Assembly: GCA_021014325.1 (NCBI GenBank)
Contig: CM037464.1
Span: 4,929,127 to 4,993,126, forward strand
Reading direction: 5' to 3'
Length of the DNA stretch: 64,000 nt
Source: Plazaster borealis
Lineage: Eukaryota; Echinodermata; Asteroidea; Forcipulatida; Labidiasteridae
Shown here: positions 47,516 through 58,625 of the stretch, one piece after another
Numbering within the stretch: the first letter of the stretch is position 1
Layout: each line of letters begins with the position of its first letter
Notes under the pieces: model-generated
Told to the model about the DNA's origin: nothing
Seen by the model: the letters and a program-made list of their open reading frames with translations, nothing else
Database searches by the model: none
Position numbers and translations under genes: made by a program

Positions 47516-48343
47516 CCAATTTAATCTCGTCAATAATGAGTGGTTGTTATTTGATGAGTTTGAACGACGTTTTTGATATCGTTGCAGTGCGAAGGAATGA
47601 AAACTATGGGTAGTCAAACTGCAATTGAATTGCGCTTTTGGAGGCCTTTCTAATGTCAGCTTTGGGATAGAATTCCCCACTAAAAATGCAATTCAAGGAA
47701 TAATTTACTGGGCTGTGTACACTGAAAATAACTTGTCATTTGATTCCCTTGGGGTTGATGTACGCTCTGTACAATGTTGATCTTTGCAAGGGGGGCATTG
47801 GACCCCCCCAAGGGAAACTCATGAATTTACAATTTTGGTCGTTACCGTATTCCTTCTTAGTGATTTTGAACGAGGGGGAGGTGTACATTTATGCTCAGTT
47901 GGAGACGTCGTTTCTAAAGCCCAAGGGAGAACATGTACATGTGTATGTTGTCCTTGGAAATATGGAGCATATATTGCTAAGTGCTGTTTTTAGTCAACAA
48001 CGACGTCAGTTGAGCGGTGAATAATTGCACAAATTTGAGATACACTGTACATTATAGATTTTAATTTTGACTGCTGCTGAGTTTTTCCCCCCTTTTTCCC
48101 CCCGGGAGAATTAATAATGTAATTTGATCGTTAGAAATGAGTGTCTCATTTCCTTAACGCGCTGGATTTTCGTCTGAATGGAAGTGCTGTCAAACGGCAA
48201 TTTACATTTTCGTTACCATGGTTTTCAACTGTAAAATTTGTGTGCATAGATTAGCAGGGGAAGCTGTTTGTGTTGAGTCATTTTTTAAATTTATTATATG
48301 GTTTTTTTACTGATCTGTTTAACGCTTTCCGAGCCTAGAAATA

Positions 48344-48698
48344 GACCTTTATTATGCTGCCACCATCTTGGGCCTGTTTTCTGTATCCAGTAACAGTAAG
48401 TAAGATTTGAAACTTTGCATGGTGGGAATACGATATGGAAAGGTTTGCGGTGACACCATGTACATGTAATAATCTCTCTATGTGAGTTGGGGGTGGTTCT
48501 GAAAAGAACCGTTGGTTTCAACTCGACGTTTCGATCAGTATGCTCTGATCGTCTTCTGGAGAAAGCTGTAACAGTAACAGTAATGAATGCTAATATTCAT
48601 TATACAAAAAGGAACCAGACTATTTTTCCTTCCAGCCTCGGTTTGGTTACATTGAGTTGAATGGGAGAAAATGAAAATGGCCGATCATGATAAAGGTC
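48344..48698. mobile_element. GACCTTTATCAC-family MITE split by a hammerhead-family retroposon
   Basis: Left end GACCTTTATTATGCTGCC, right end GATCATGATAAAGGTC; the interior TAATGAATGCTAATATTCAT matches 1408-1580. The insertion is 48400-48571. Confidence 0.75.
48400..48571 (-). mobile_element. Small retroposon with degenerate hammerhead ribozyme-like end (copy H2)
   Basis: The insert splits a GACCTTTAT-ended MITE (48344-48698) and is flanked by CAGTAACAGTAA at 48388-48399 and 48572-48583, a 12-bp duplication. On the minus strand the hammerhead-like region comes first, then a hairpin (GGTTCTTTTCAGAACC), then a body ending CACCATGCAAAGTTTCAAATC-like. The 48520-48555 core has lost its CUGANGA start (reads AAGACGA) but keeps GAAAC and a GTT triplet. 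Confidence 0.75.
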
Positions 48699-49174
48699 TA
48701 TAGCACACCAGCTAAAATTGGAATGTGGTTATGTATTCCTTGTGACTGTAATCCTCAGTGGACTAGAGAGAGAGAAAGTAACGTAGTGCCTGTACGTACA
48801 GAAAGGAAAAAACTATACCATCCCTGGTATGTGGCAGAGGGAATACCCCCCCCCCCCCACCAAAAACAACCCCAAGAACCCCCCCAAAAAACAAATTTCC
48901 TGTCCTCTAACACAACTTTCCCATCTTGTACAGTTGTAACCCCCCTCCCCCCCACCGCAAATCCTTTAAAAACATTCCTGAGATTATCTGAACACAATGA
49001 ATACACAATGGAGGGGAGGTGGGTACACCATGCCACATATTGAGAACCGAATGCAACAATAAACCGGCTGAACTTTGGTATTCAGGACACGACTGCCCTG
49101 GTGCTTATAAAACAATTTTGTTATTACAACTTTTAACCTTAAAGGATATAATACAAAGTATTTCGGTACAACAA

Positions 49175-49309
49175 TTCAGTACATGTAAAGTAAGAAGTTT
49201 TGTGGTAACACCGTGTTGGTTAATCTCTCTTTTGAGTAAATTGTGGTTCAGAAAGGAACTGGTGGACTCGACGTTTCCGACAGTATACTCTGTCCGTCGT
49301 CAGTACGTG
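49175..49309 (-). mobile_element. Small retroposon with hammerhead core (copy H3)
   Basis: Same family as 48400-48571, sharing the GGTTC...GAACC hairpin and the AACACGGTGTTACC-like body. The sequence diverges from the other copies just outside the CTGACGA at 49303. CAGTACATG at 49177 and CAGTACGTG at 49301 could be a target duplication but overlap the ribozyme core, so the ends are uncertain. Confidence 0.7.
49265..49303 (-). ncRNA. Hammerhead ribozyme-like core in copy H3
   Basis: On the minus strand it reads CTGACGA, then stem II GACAG-AGTATA-CTGTC (with a bulged G and a C-G closing pair), then GAAAC, loop GTCGA, and the cleavage triplet GTC. All core positions C3 UGANGA and G12 AAA are present; helix III is the two-pair minimal form known from Penelope-like elements and retrozymes. 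Helix I is not seen, because the bases before CTGACGA do not pair with CACCAG after the triplet. Self-cleavage as a monomer is therefore doubtful. Confidence 0.6.
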
Positions 49310-49377
49310 CATATCGCTGTACATTTTCATGGATTGGTACTCTTAAAATAGAACAAAGCTGTACAACCTACATGTGA

Positions 49378-49965
49378 AAAAGGAAATTGAGTTAGATTTG
49401 GTATGTCTTTTGTCTAAAACCAGGAAATATCTAAATCTAAAATATCACAGAACCAAAACCGAGATAAGAAATAAAACATACAGATCTAACGACTAAAAAG
49501 TGGTCCAGAGACCAATTTCTTTCTAATGTAGCTGCCAAAGTGGTCCAGAGACCAATTTCTTTCTGATGTAGCTGCCCTTTGTAGCTAAGCGATCTGTTCA
49601 AAAGGAAATTGAATAAGATTTGTTATGTCTTTTGTCGTCTAAAACCAAGAAATATCTAAATCTAAAACATCACAGAACCAAAACCGAGATAAGAAATAAA
49701 ACATACAGATCTAACGACTAAAAAGTGGTCCAGAGACCAATTTCTTTCTGACGTAGCCGCCCTTTGTAGCTAAGCGATCTGTTCAAAAGGAAATTGAATA
49801 AGATTTGTTATGTCTTTTGTCTAAAACCAGGAAATATCTAAATCTAAAACATCACAGAACCAAAACCGAGATAAGAAATCAAAAATACAGATCTGACGAC
49901 TAAAAAGTGGTCCGGAGACCAATTTCTTTCTAACGTAGCCGCCCTTTGTAGAAGCGATCTGATTA
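49378..49965 (+). repeat. Tandem array, three units of about 187 bp
   Basis: AAGGAAATTGA starts units at 49379, 49600 and 49787; each continues GTTATGTCTTTTGTCTAAAA, AACCGAGATAAGAAAT and GTGGTCCAGAGACCAATTTC. The first unit has an extra internal copy of the GTGGTCCAGAGACC block (49500-49575). Confidence 0.88.
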
Positions 49966-50503
49966 CCATCCATCGAGTCACTTTTTCGATTTCTTTCGGC
50001 AGCAGACAACATCAAAGGTTTTTTCAATTGTCATGCTTGTCGAGAAATTTGTGTCCGGTCTTTTGCTGTCGGTGATGCTAAGAGGCCAAGCCGACACAGT
50101 CTCTCTTTAATCAATTCTTGAATGATGCAACAAGCCACAGCGGACACTGTCCTTTGCATCCGAACGTAATTAATAATACTGATAACTTATTCCCCCCAAA
50201 CTAAATGAACAGCAATTAAAGGATTTTTTTTTAGTCGCTTCATATAAATGGTAGATGAATAAACTGTGATTATGTAATTAAACATTGCCGGTCGGAAAAA
50301 ATAAATAAATAAAATAAATCGTGATTATGTATTTAAATACTGGCGGTTGAAAAAAAATCAAACAAAAAAGAATTCACTGATTGCAAATCGCTTATAATCT
50401 AACCATAATGAACAGTGGTATAAATTGCAACCTTTTCTTTAATGGCCTCATGTTGCCACACTTGCAGTGTTTTTCTCAAAGACTAAACAAACAAACAAAT
50501 TAG

Positions 50504-50876
50504 TTAAAGGAAGGTTACAGAACTGGTAATTAAAATTTTCTTTAAGATCACAGATTTACATAAAACTTACACAGTCTAATGATGATGATAGTAGAAAATA
50601 TCCCTAGAAATATTTCTGTCTGAAATGCCACATTTGATGAGAAATAAATAAAACTAATTTCCGATTGGAGTTTATCGCTCATGAGCGTTTTATTCATGCA
50701 TTGTATAACACATGCAAATGTGTAATTGGTTTTTCACTATCTTCTCGTGACCAAGATGGCCGATCGTTCGCAAACTTCTACAGGTTTGTCAGTTTATGTA
50801 TGGTGGATTATATAAAGTGCTTACAATGCCAGCAACTGTTTTGGTAGCAAAAACCAATTCTGTAATGTTCCTTTAA
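50504..50876 (-). mobile_element. TTAA-flanked MITE, family P, reverse copy
   Basis: Reverse orientation of family P: begins TTAAAGGAAGGTTACAGAAC and ends TGTAATGTTCCTTTAA. Confidence 0.8.
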
Positions 50877-50974
50877 ATATACTTGTTGAATAAAAGAGAC
50901 AAAAGTGGGGGGGGGGGGGGTTGCCTGCTCTCCATGTTCCACTGATGTAGAATGTTTTTTTAGTATTTACTATG

Positions 50975-51480
50975 CAGGGTTCTGCCCACAATGGCCGATC
51001 GGTGCCGCACCTCAGAATTCCCCAACCACCACTGGCAGAATTTTCTCTAGGAATGTTGAGATTTGCTCATTCATCTCTATCCCTCATGAAGTTAGGAAGA
51101 TTAGTTGGAAGCGCCGCGATGTCCCTGTCAACTACATCTGTATGAGCTTTTGCCTCCCCCTATTTCTCCTTCCATGTCTTGGTAACCATAACCAGGTGAT
51201 AAGCTGAGAGACAGGTTCTTTGACGTTTCTGTAGGAGTGCCCTGCTAGTCTCAGACTATTTTAGTGGACAGTTTTGGTTCATTGTCATACAGTTCAGTAT
51301 TTGTCATATATGTTGACTCCAGTGTACATTTAAGCATTTTCCGAAGAAGTTTTGTTTAGCACATGTCCAGCTTCTCTTCCTGTTCCCTCGTGACTATCCA
51401 TGTATCTGAGCCATACATTATGATGGATTCTGCAGTTGATTTGAAGATGTGTAGTTTGGTCTTTCGTTGAGACCTGATTT
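50975..51480 (-). pseudogene. LINE ORF2 C-terminal fragment, minus strand, with stops
   Basis: On the minus strand the pieces KLHIFKSTAESIIMYGSDTW, TKLLRKMLK, RLAGHSYRN and WLPRHGRRNRGRQK follow in order. They match the tail common to many non-LTR retrotransposon ORFs (FxSxVESILLYGSETW ... RRLRFAGH ... HGRRxRGRP). In-frame stops interrupt it (for example after KLDMC). It is an inactive remnant in the 16 kb intron. Confidence 0.75.
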
Positions 51481-52438
51481 CCATACACTGGTCATTTTGT
51501 TACTTTACATGTACACTGTACATCACTTTACATAAATGTACATCAAACGTAGGGTCTAGAGGTCTCCATCTTGGATGTGAATATCAATCAATATTCTGGC
51601 TCAGGAATGATTGCCTTGGTCATGGCCGTGGTCTCGTCTGCAATGCGGAAAATCGCTACAAGCACTCGATGCCCCGAAGAATCTTTCTCTTGGAAAGGTT
51701 CTGTCTTAGAAATGACTCCGTGCAAAGTATGGTATAAATAATATTTAAAAAAGAATAAAAAAGAATGAGCCCTTTTTTTTAATAGAAAAACACAACAAAT
51801 AAAGTGATGTATTGTTTGGTTTTTACACACTGATGTGTGTTAAGCACTGTATACTCAGTACTTTCCCAATTCCTGTGAAAAAAACTAAAACATTAATAAT
51901 CCACAGGCATATTACTTGGGTCAGATTCGAAGGCACAACCTTTGCCATTCTAGAGCAGATGTCCTTACCACTAGACCAGCTTTTTCCACAGTGATTCTTT
52001 ATGAGCAGCTTTTTCCGTGATTCTTTGTGAGCAGCTTTTTTACATGATTCTTTCGTGGGTTGCCTTTATGATAATGAACTTTTTAACCAAGGACTTGACA
52101 GTTTGAATAAATGTAGTATTTCAATATCTCCTAGAATGTAGTATTTCAATCTCTCCAAGGCACAAAAAAGAAGAGAAAAGAAAAGGAAGAGAAACAAATC
52201 CTTGTTGATTAAAAATTCAGATTTTGTGTTGAATACTACCGTGACCTTTTTAAAGTAAACATAACCAAGAGATTTCTCATGCATAGTATGACTGAGCACT
52301 CTCTCTCATAAAGCTACTGATTGCTTCAATACTCGCCTCTCAATGAATAATAACATGAATTATTCATAGACAGCAAGCTGCATAATTAATTAGTTGAATA
52401 ATTAATTGAACTTCCAGAGAGAGATCGAGAGATTAACT

Positions 52439-52720
52439 GGGCCCCATTTCATTGCGCTGCTTACCGGCCGATTTTGTGATCACTGTACCAGTTTTCTATT
52501 TCATAGCGCTGCTAACCGTAAGCACACAAAAAAGGCATGCTAACCTTCCGTTGCTTACTGTCATGAAAATGAATGACGTAACCTTGAAGTGGCCGTCCGG
52601 CCTTGTGAGTTGGGCGATATCTCATAAAAAAAAATTAAAAAACCAATGCAAATCCATGGTGAACGCGCAAGTAGGCCGCCTAATTTTCTTGCTGACCTGT
52701 GAAATAACTTGTTATGCTTA
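52439..52720 (+). mobile_element. MITE subfamily D, right end decayed
   Basis: Starts GGGCCCCATTTCATTGCGCT with CCGGCCGATTTTGTGATCAC and AATCCATGGTGAACGCGCAA as in 29621. The right end stops near a family A copy. Confidence 0.75.
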
Positions 52721-52723
52721 AAG

Positions 52724-53101
52724 TTAAAGGCACTGAACACGTTTGGAAATTGTCAAAGACCAGTGTTCTCACTTGGTGTATCCCAACATATGCATAAAAT
52801 AACAAGCCTGTGAAAATTTGGGCTCAATTGGTCATCGAAGTTGCAAGAAAATGATGAAAGAAAACACACCCTTGTTGTACAAATGTGTGTGCTTTCAGAT
52901 AGGAATAAAAGGCTTCTTGCAAGAAGTCTTTTATTATTTTAGTGAGAAATTACCTTTTTTTCTCAAAAACTTTGTTACTTCAGAGGAAGTCATTTCACAC
53001 AATGTTTTATACTATCAACAGCTCTCTGTTGCTCGTTACCAAGTCAGTTTTTATGCTAATAGATATTTTGAGTAATTACCAAACGTGTACGGTGCCTTTA
53101 A
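52724..53101 (+). mobile_element. TTAA-flanked MITE, family A
   Basis: Complete copy, TTAA at both ends. The hairpin reads GGCTTCTTGCAAGAAGTC. A family C MITE starts directly at its right end. Confidence 0.83.
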
Positions 53102-53269
53102 GCACAAAAAGCAGCTAAGCACAACAAAATTATGCTTACCAGAATAAAGTTACCAGCCAAACTACCATATCACATGTACAATCTGTGACTGGTATCCTGC
53201 TTATTTTTGCTAAGCAGACAAATTTAAGCAATATTTTTTGCTTTAAAGCAGCTCTATGAAATTGGGCCC
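53100..53269 (+). mobile_element. GGGCCC-ended MITE, family C, left end lost
   Basis: Begins AAGCACAAAAAGCAGCTAAG at the edge of the family A copy and ends CTCTATGAAATTGGGCCC. Confidence 0.78.
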
Positions 53270-53693
53270 AGGTCTTGGACATAATCTAACATTTTTTTGA
53301 GAACCTTATACGTGCACTGTAGTATTTCTTGTGACACGTGTTACAACAAGTATGTTTTTTATCCTTACCAATCCTTTGTAATACCTTTAAGGCAAGGGAA
53401 ATAAAATATTTATAATAACGAAGAAAAAGAATGTATGCATGTTCATACATTTATACATGTACTCAGTACTGTAGTGTTTCTTGTGACCTTACGTGCGTTA
53501 CAACAACCTTACTTGAAGCAGACAAACTAGTATTTCCTGCCCAGTACTCGGTTCACTTCGGTGTCAACAAACTTTTTGACCTTTGACTTGTACATGGATC
53601 CAAGTCTGTGTCATCAGCCCTGACCTGTGTCAGAATACTGTCTTTGACTCATATGCACTCATGGGACCCATTGAACTTTGTTCTGTGGATTCA

Positions 53694-54047
53694 TTAAAGG
53701 CAGGGTACCAGTATCCTCACTTGGTGTATCCCAACATACGCATAACATAACAAACCTGTGAAAATTTGAGCTCAATTGGTCATTGAAGTTGCAAGAAAAA
53801 ACCCCCCACCTTTGTTGCATAGAATTGTTCGCTTTCAGATGCGTGAGAACATGCCTGAAGCCTTTCTCAGATTCAAATTTTGGGGTGAAAAATTACCTCT
53901 TTCTCTAAACAACATGTACATTACTTCAAAGGGGGTCGTTTCTGACAATGTTTTGTAATATCAACAGCTCTCCAGTGCTCTTTACCAAGCATGTTTTTAT
54001 GGTCATTAACATTTGGAGTAATTACCAAAGGTACACCCTGCCTTTAA
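53694..54047 (+). mobile_element. TTAA-flanked MITE, family B
   Basis: Starts TTAAAGGCAGGGTACCAG and ends GGTACACCCTGCCTTTAA. Slight internal deletions near the hairpin. Confidence 0.78.
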
Positions 54048-54336
54048 TGCAGTATTTATGCAATGCGTCGAAAAATAAAAATAAATAAATGGTTGGAATG
54101 AAATAAAACTAATTTTGTTAAACCTTGGAGGAAGGAAACCATGATTTAACCACTTTAGGTACTTTTGTTGTACCTTTCAAAATGCTAATGGGAAGTGGTT
54201 TGTAAATGATTTATTGGGAGTTGAAATGAAACCACTTAGAAATGGAGTTTACATATATTATTGTGGCAGTGAGTGTGAGTACATGTACAATCTTAAGTAC
54301 AATGTACTTACATCTACAGACAGCAGTAATTTGACA

Positions 54337-54615
54337 TTAACCATTTAGAGACCATAGCGGCTTGAAACGGCTCGTACCAAAATGCCCATAGCGGCCGGCC
54401 GCAAACGGCTGCAAGATCTGTACAACCAAAAGGTCAAGTAAAGGTCATGACCTGAATTGAAATTTTCCAGTATTTCCCATGTTCACATAGTATCTATGTA
54501 TCTAATACAAAACAAAATTTATGAGGTTTTTGGTGGGGTTTTTTTCCAGACACTTTTACAAGAAAAAATTGTATGGTGATGATTATGCAGAAATGAGCGG
54601 CCTCTAAAGGGTTAA
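54337..54615 (+). mobile_element. TTAA-flanked MITE, family K, unexpanded copy
   Basis: TTAA|CCATTTAGAGACCATAGC at left and CCTCTAAAGGG|TTAA at right. Contains GCCGCAAACGGCTGCAAGAT, the single ancestral minisatellite unit in reverse. A further relative is at 42611-42960. Confidence 0.8.
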
Positions 54616-54675
54616 AGTTCAGCATTTAGACTCCATGGACCAAATTCACACTTGTTAGACTTAGCGTAAACCGTT

Positions 54676-54815
54676 GCCCAATTTCATAGGGCTGTTTATA
54701 AGCACACAAAGTAACTAACTAAGCACAGCAAAATTATACTTGCCGCACTAAGGTTACCAGCCCAAATACAATGTCACTTGTACTATTTGTGACTGGTGTC
54801 CTGCTTGTTTTAGCA
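54676..54815 (+). mobile_element. GGGCCC-ended MITE, family C, truncated
   Basis: Starts GCCCAATTTCATAGGGCTG and follows the family to CTGGTGTCCTGCTTGTTT, then is lost. Confidence 0.65.
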
Positions 54816-56030
54816 GAACCAGCAAGTCTTTTGAAAATTAAAGGTTGGTGCTTGGTGGTGAAAAATGCGAGGGGGTACGTACAATGCGCGCGAAGCCCTA
54901 CCCCCTGGGGGGGGGGGGGCCCGGGGGCCTAGAAAAATTTTGATCCTAGATGCTCTGTGGTGCATTCTAAGGTGAATCCTGGTCACTTTCCTCAGACTTT
55001 TTTCAGGAAATATTTTTACAGTTTTTAAGAACACAAAGTAAAATACTGGTTTTCTAAACACTTACTTGAAATAAAAACCAATTTAATTTAATTTATTGGT
55101 ACCAATTTATCTTAGGCACCCACTAGAGGAAACGTATGTGTCCGGTAGCCCGACCGCATTTTTTTTTTTTTTTAAAGCTTGGCGGCGATTATAAAAGCGT
55201 GGCGGTGCGCCACGTCTTTTCTATAGGTTGGAGAACACTGATGTGTACAATACATGCACATGTACGAAACCCTTGCTCTATGCTCCAACATGTAGTTGGT
55301 GTCAAAATTGGTGCCACGGATACCTAGAACAGATGGGCATGCCAACATGTAAGCTGTTTTTATTGATGCAAAAAATAGACCTAAAAACAGCCTGACCTAT
55401 TTCACCCTAGAAGAGTGTTCTCAAAGGCTAAAAATATGACAACAAAACACCCATTATAAACAAGTATGCTGTTGTAAAAGAAGCAGTCAAGCGGGGAAAA
55501 GAAAATGAAAGTGTTCGAGGTAGAAGGCACACAGAAAAAGCAAGGGATGAACAATGAAGTTGGGGGGGATGGCGCCTGTTTAACCAACCTAGAATTAAGT
55601 GCACTCCCTTTTCCAGTGGAAAAACTTTATTTGTTAACACTTCAAAAGTAGTTTAGTACAGCAATTTGTATGGTGTTTTGTGTTTTCATGGTAGTTGCTA
55701 TGTACATGTATATGAGTTTGGTGTGCATTTCGTTGGGTTAACACCTAATAGATTCTGCTAGGTCAAACATTTAGAATAAGGTTCCATTGGGCTTGAATAT
55801 TGCATTTCAGTCTGATCATGCGTATGCTTAGTCTCCAAGGAACGTGAGTTGTGCCCCAGTAATGTAGACAATTGTACATGTACAGTAGACTTATACTTCG
55901 GAGCATTTAGAAAGAAAAAAATAAATAAATAAAATACAATAATCAATCCCCTTGAATGTTATATTACCTTTTCCATATTAGCATCGCAAAAGCTGAACAA
56001 AATGTGTCTCTGGAGTGAGCCTGCAGTAGT

Positions 56031-56341
56031 TTGAATACGGGCATTTCACAATATAGCGCCCTCTACAGTTTACCCGGTAGAGGCCATTTTCCCGAAAAGC
56101 ATTTTGACTTTAAAAATAACCCACACCCACTCGCAACTTAGCATCAGACTGGCAGTTTGGGACCTTTAAAATTACTGGCATGAATGTGAAAAACATTCAC
56201 CAGCCTCACAAAAAGAAAAACAAATTTGGCGAAATGACTAAAAACTTGTCGACCTTTTCCCCATCATGCAACTTTGAAAATGGCCTCACTACCGGGACAA
56301 CTGTAGAGGTTGCACTGTATTACGATTTGCCCGTATTGGGA
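56031..56341. mobile_element. Foldback element with AATACGGGCA ends
   Basis: TGAATACGGGCATTTCACAA and TTACGATTTGCCCGTATT, plus CTCTACAGTTTACCCGGTAG / CTACCGGGACAACTGTAGAG and GGCCATTTTC/GAAAATGGCC, make inverted arms with small insertions. Confidence 0.75.
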
Positions 56342-56852
56342 TAAACTTTTGCAGAATTTTCAAAACATCCATTTTGTTATAAAAAAACCCCTCAAAACCA
56401 ACACTGTTTATTTCTATCATGTGTCATGTGAATTTCTTTTTACTTTTCTCGTTAGGCCCCTAATGGTTTTTTTTGTTGTACAAGAAACCAAAATACATGT
56501 TGCCTGCGTTTTACTGGTATGAATGTATGCTTAACTCATCATTATGTCAATTATTAACGAGCCAACAGTGCTTTTGAGCCACGTAGTAATACTGTAAGCG
56601 TTTGTTCTTTATGCCTATATTTACACGTTTCAAACTGTTTTCTCAACAACTTTGTGCCCATCATTTCCTTTTTGAGAAACTGAAACAAACACAAGATTAA
56701 TGCTTGTATTAACACTTCCTCCTGCAAACCAAATGGTTCCCTTTGTTGTATAATACTTTTACTATGTACAGTGCATTTGTTTGAAAGATTAATGTTCGGG
56801 GTTGCACCCTTGTACCTTTGATGAATTACCAAACTTTATCAAAATTATCAGA

Positions 56853-57105
56853 GAACCCGGAGCACTTATCGTAAAGAGAAGGGATTCGTGTTCCTGGTTT
56901 GATAGGCTGCATATATAGCCACAGCACCCTGTAAACCGTTTTGTGGTGCTGTGTAAAAGAAAAAGGTCTCATACTCCAAAAAACGTAGCTCCACAATACC
57001 TTGCAGGAAAAATACTGAATGTTGGAGCGCCATGAGTGTCGCTGAGTGACAGATTTTAACTGCTATATCAGAAGCCACTAATTGTTATTACTATTATTAC
57101 TAAAT
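56853..57105 (+). mobile_element. 5'-truncated SINE, same family as 4555-4988
   Basis: The sequence follows the body of the full SINE from ACTTATCGTAAAGAGAAGGG through CACAGCACC(C/T)TGTAAACC and GGTCTCATACT to a degenerate (ATT)n tail. The tRNA head is missing. It lies 85 bp upstream of the exon at 57190, inside the intron. Confidence 0.75.
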
Positions 57106-57189
57106 TCTTTGAACAAAACCTTCACTAGGACTTAACCTTTACACATCTTAGTCATAAATTTGTTTCCTTCTTTTTGTTTCTCATTTCAG

Positions 57190-57377
57190 AATAATAAGGA
57201 ACCTTTCAATAAAGCTTTCCTTATGAATGTAGGATTTTTAGAGTCGCTACGATTCAATGATTGGGATTGTTTTGTTCATCATGACGTGGACCACATTCCG
57301 CTCAGCTATGCAAATTACTACGGCTGTGGTCAGATGCCGCGGCACTTCATGTCTGGCGAGGATACCTGGGATTACAA
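57190..57377 (+). CDS. B4GALT5/6-like: GT7 beta-1,4-galactosyltransferase (B4GALT5/6-like), DVD metal-site exon
   Basis: The acceptor TTTGTTTCTCATTTCAG and donor ACAA|GTAAGTG bound 62 codons plus two bases. It starts NNKEPFNKAFLMNVGF, matching the PFNRAxLxNVGF block, and continues with DWDCFVHHDVDHIP. The DVD triad supplies the Mn2+ and UDP contact (bovine Asp252/Asp254), and the preceding Cys matches bovine Cys247. YYGCGQMPRHF is a B4GALT5/6-type segment (YYGCGEMPRHF). The last residues (SGEDTWDYK) are divergent. Entry phase 0 fits VIEQ; exit phase 2 fits the next exon. Confidence 0.96.
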
Positions 57378-57416
57378 GTAAGTGGAGCTGGTGGTGGGGG
57401 GGGGGGATTAAAACCT

Positions 57417-58070
57417 GGGCCCAATTCCGTAAAGCCGTTCCAGCCGAAAAATTCGGCTAATAGCACATTTCTTTGCTAAGCACACAATGAGTGGGGCACC
57501 AGTGGCAGCAATGTAAACTTTATGGAAAAACAAACAATTAGTGGGGCACCAGTCACAGCAATGTAAACTTTATGGAATAGCAAACAATGAGTGGGGCACC
57601 AGTGGCAGCAATGTTAACTTTATGGAATAGCAATCAATGAGTGGGGCACCAGTCGCAGCAATGTAAACTTTATGGAATAGCAAACAATGCGTGGGGCACC
57701 AGTGGCAGCAATGTAAACTTTATGGAATAGCAAACAATGAGCAGGGTACCAGTCGCAGCAATGTAAACTCTATGGAATAGCAAACAATGCGTGGGGCACC
57801 AGTGGCAGCAATGTAAACTTTATGGAATAGCAAATAATGAGTGGGGCACCAGTCGCAGCAAAGTAAACTTTATGGAATAGCAAACAATGAGTGGGGCACC
57901 AGTGGCAGCAATGTAAACTTTATGGAATAGCAAACAATGAGTGGGGCACCAGTCGCAGCAATGTAAACTTTATGGAATGATCGGGGCCGGTGAGTTCAAA
58001 TGAAGAATGAAGTTAATGTTGGCAAGTTTTTGTGCTAACATGCTTTATGAAGATGGGCCCTGGGCCCAGA
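57417..58070 (-). mobile_element. GGGCCC-ended MITE expanded by an internal minisatellite
   Basis: Starts GGGCCCAATTCCGTAAAGCC 40 bp after the donor of exon 57190-57377 and ends TTTATGAAGATGGGCCC. In place of the single internal segment of the relative at 9967-10159 (reverse) it holds ten 50-bp units. A further family C copy begins one base later (58072). Confidence 0.78.
57485..57983 (+). repeat. 50-bp minisatellite, about 10 units, alternating 100-bp dimer
   Basis: Units read GTGGGGCACCAGTSGCAGCA then ATGTAAACTTTATGGAATAG, with exact 50-bp spacing from 57491. Odd units have AGTGGCAGCA and even units AGTCGCAGCA (once AGTCACAGCA) without exception, so the array grew by doubling a 100-bp dimer. 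No coding frame is conserved. Confidence 0.9.
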
Positions 58071-58071
58071 T

Positions 58072-58263
58072 TCATAGAGCCTGCTAAGGCCTAAAAAGTA
58101 GCTAAAGCACACACACACAAATGTGCTGAGCAAGATTAATGTTACCAGCCAAAATACTATGTCCTACATGTGTGTATTATCATTGACTGGTTTCCTGTTT
58201 ATTTTTGCTTAGCGGAAAAAAAGTAGTATTTCTTGCTTAAAGCAGCTCTATAAAATCAGGCCC
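58072..58263 (+). mobile_element. GGGCCC-ended MITE, family C
   Basis: Starts GGGCCCAGATTCATAGAGCC and ends CTCTATAAAATCAGGCCC; contains GTTACCAGCCAAAATACTAT. It has a short (CA)n run. Confidence 0.78.
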
Positions 58264-58371
58264 AACCTGAGGGTTACCAGGGGACGGGAGCGGCTCACAT
58301 AACTATTCAGGCCTGATACTTCATTCTTGTACATGTTGTAAGGGCAAAGCAAGTTTTGGTTTATAGTTACG

Positions 58372-58625
58372 CAGGCTTGTGGTTTCTCGGGATTTTTACA
58401 GATTTCAGGATTTTCTCAAAATCTCCACGAGCCTTCAAATTTTCTTTAAAGAAATAAAGCAGTTGTCAAAAGGTTCAAAGAAATAGTCCACATTGTGTCC
58501 AAACCTGTAGTTTTGTACAGAGTCTGTAGACCTCCTGAATTGTAACATCTGGGAGGTTCTGGGTCTAGCACCCAGGCCCGCAAAGCTATTTTTCAGGAAT
58601 GTCCTCATTCGTCAAATCTCGTCCC
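58372..58625 (+). repeat. Dispersed repeat, family V, uninterrupted copy
   Basis: Same words as 19600-20010 without the foldback insertion, defining the empty site near GGGAGGTTCTGGG. 58626-59399 has a short GCAGGATTAGTAGGCTTGCT duplication (58820-58945) and (AAAAT)n runs but nothing else recognisable. Confidence 0.6.
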
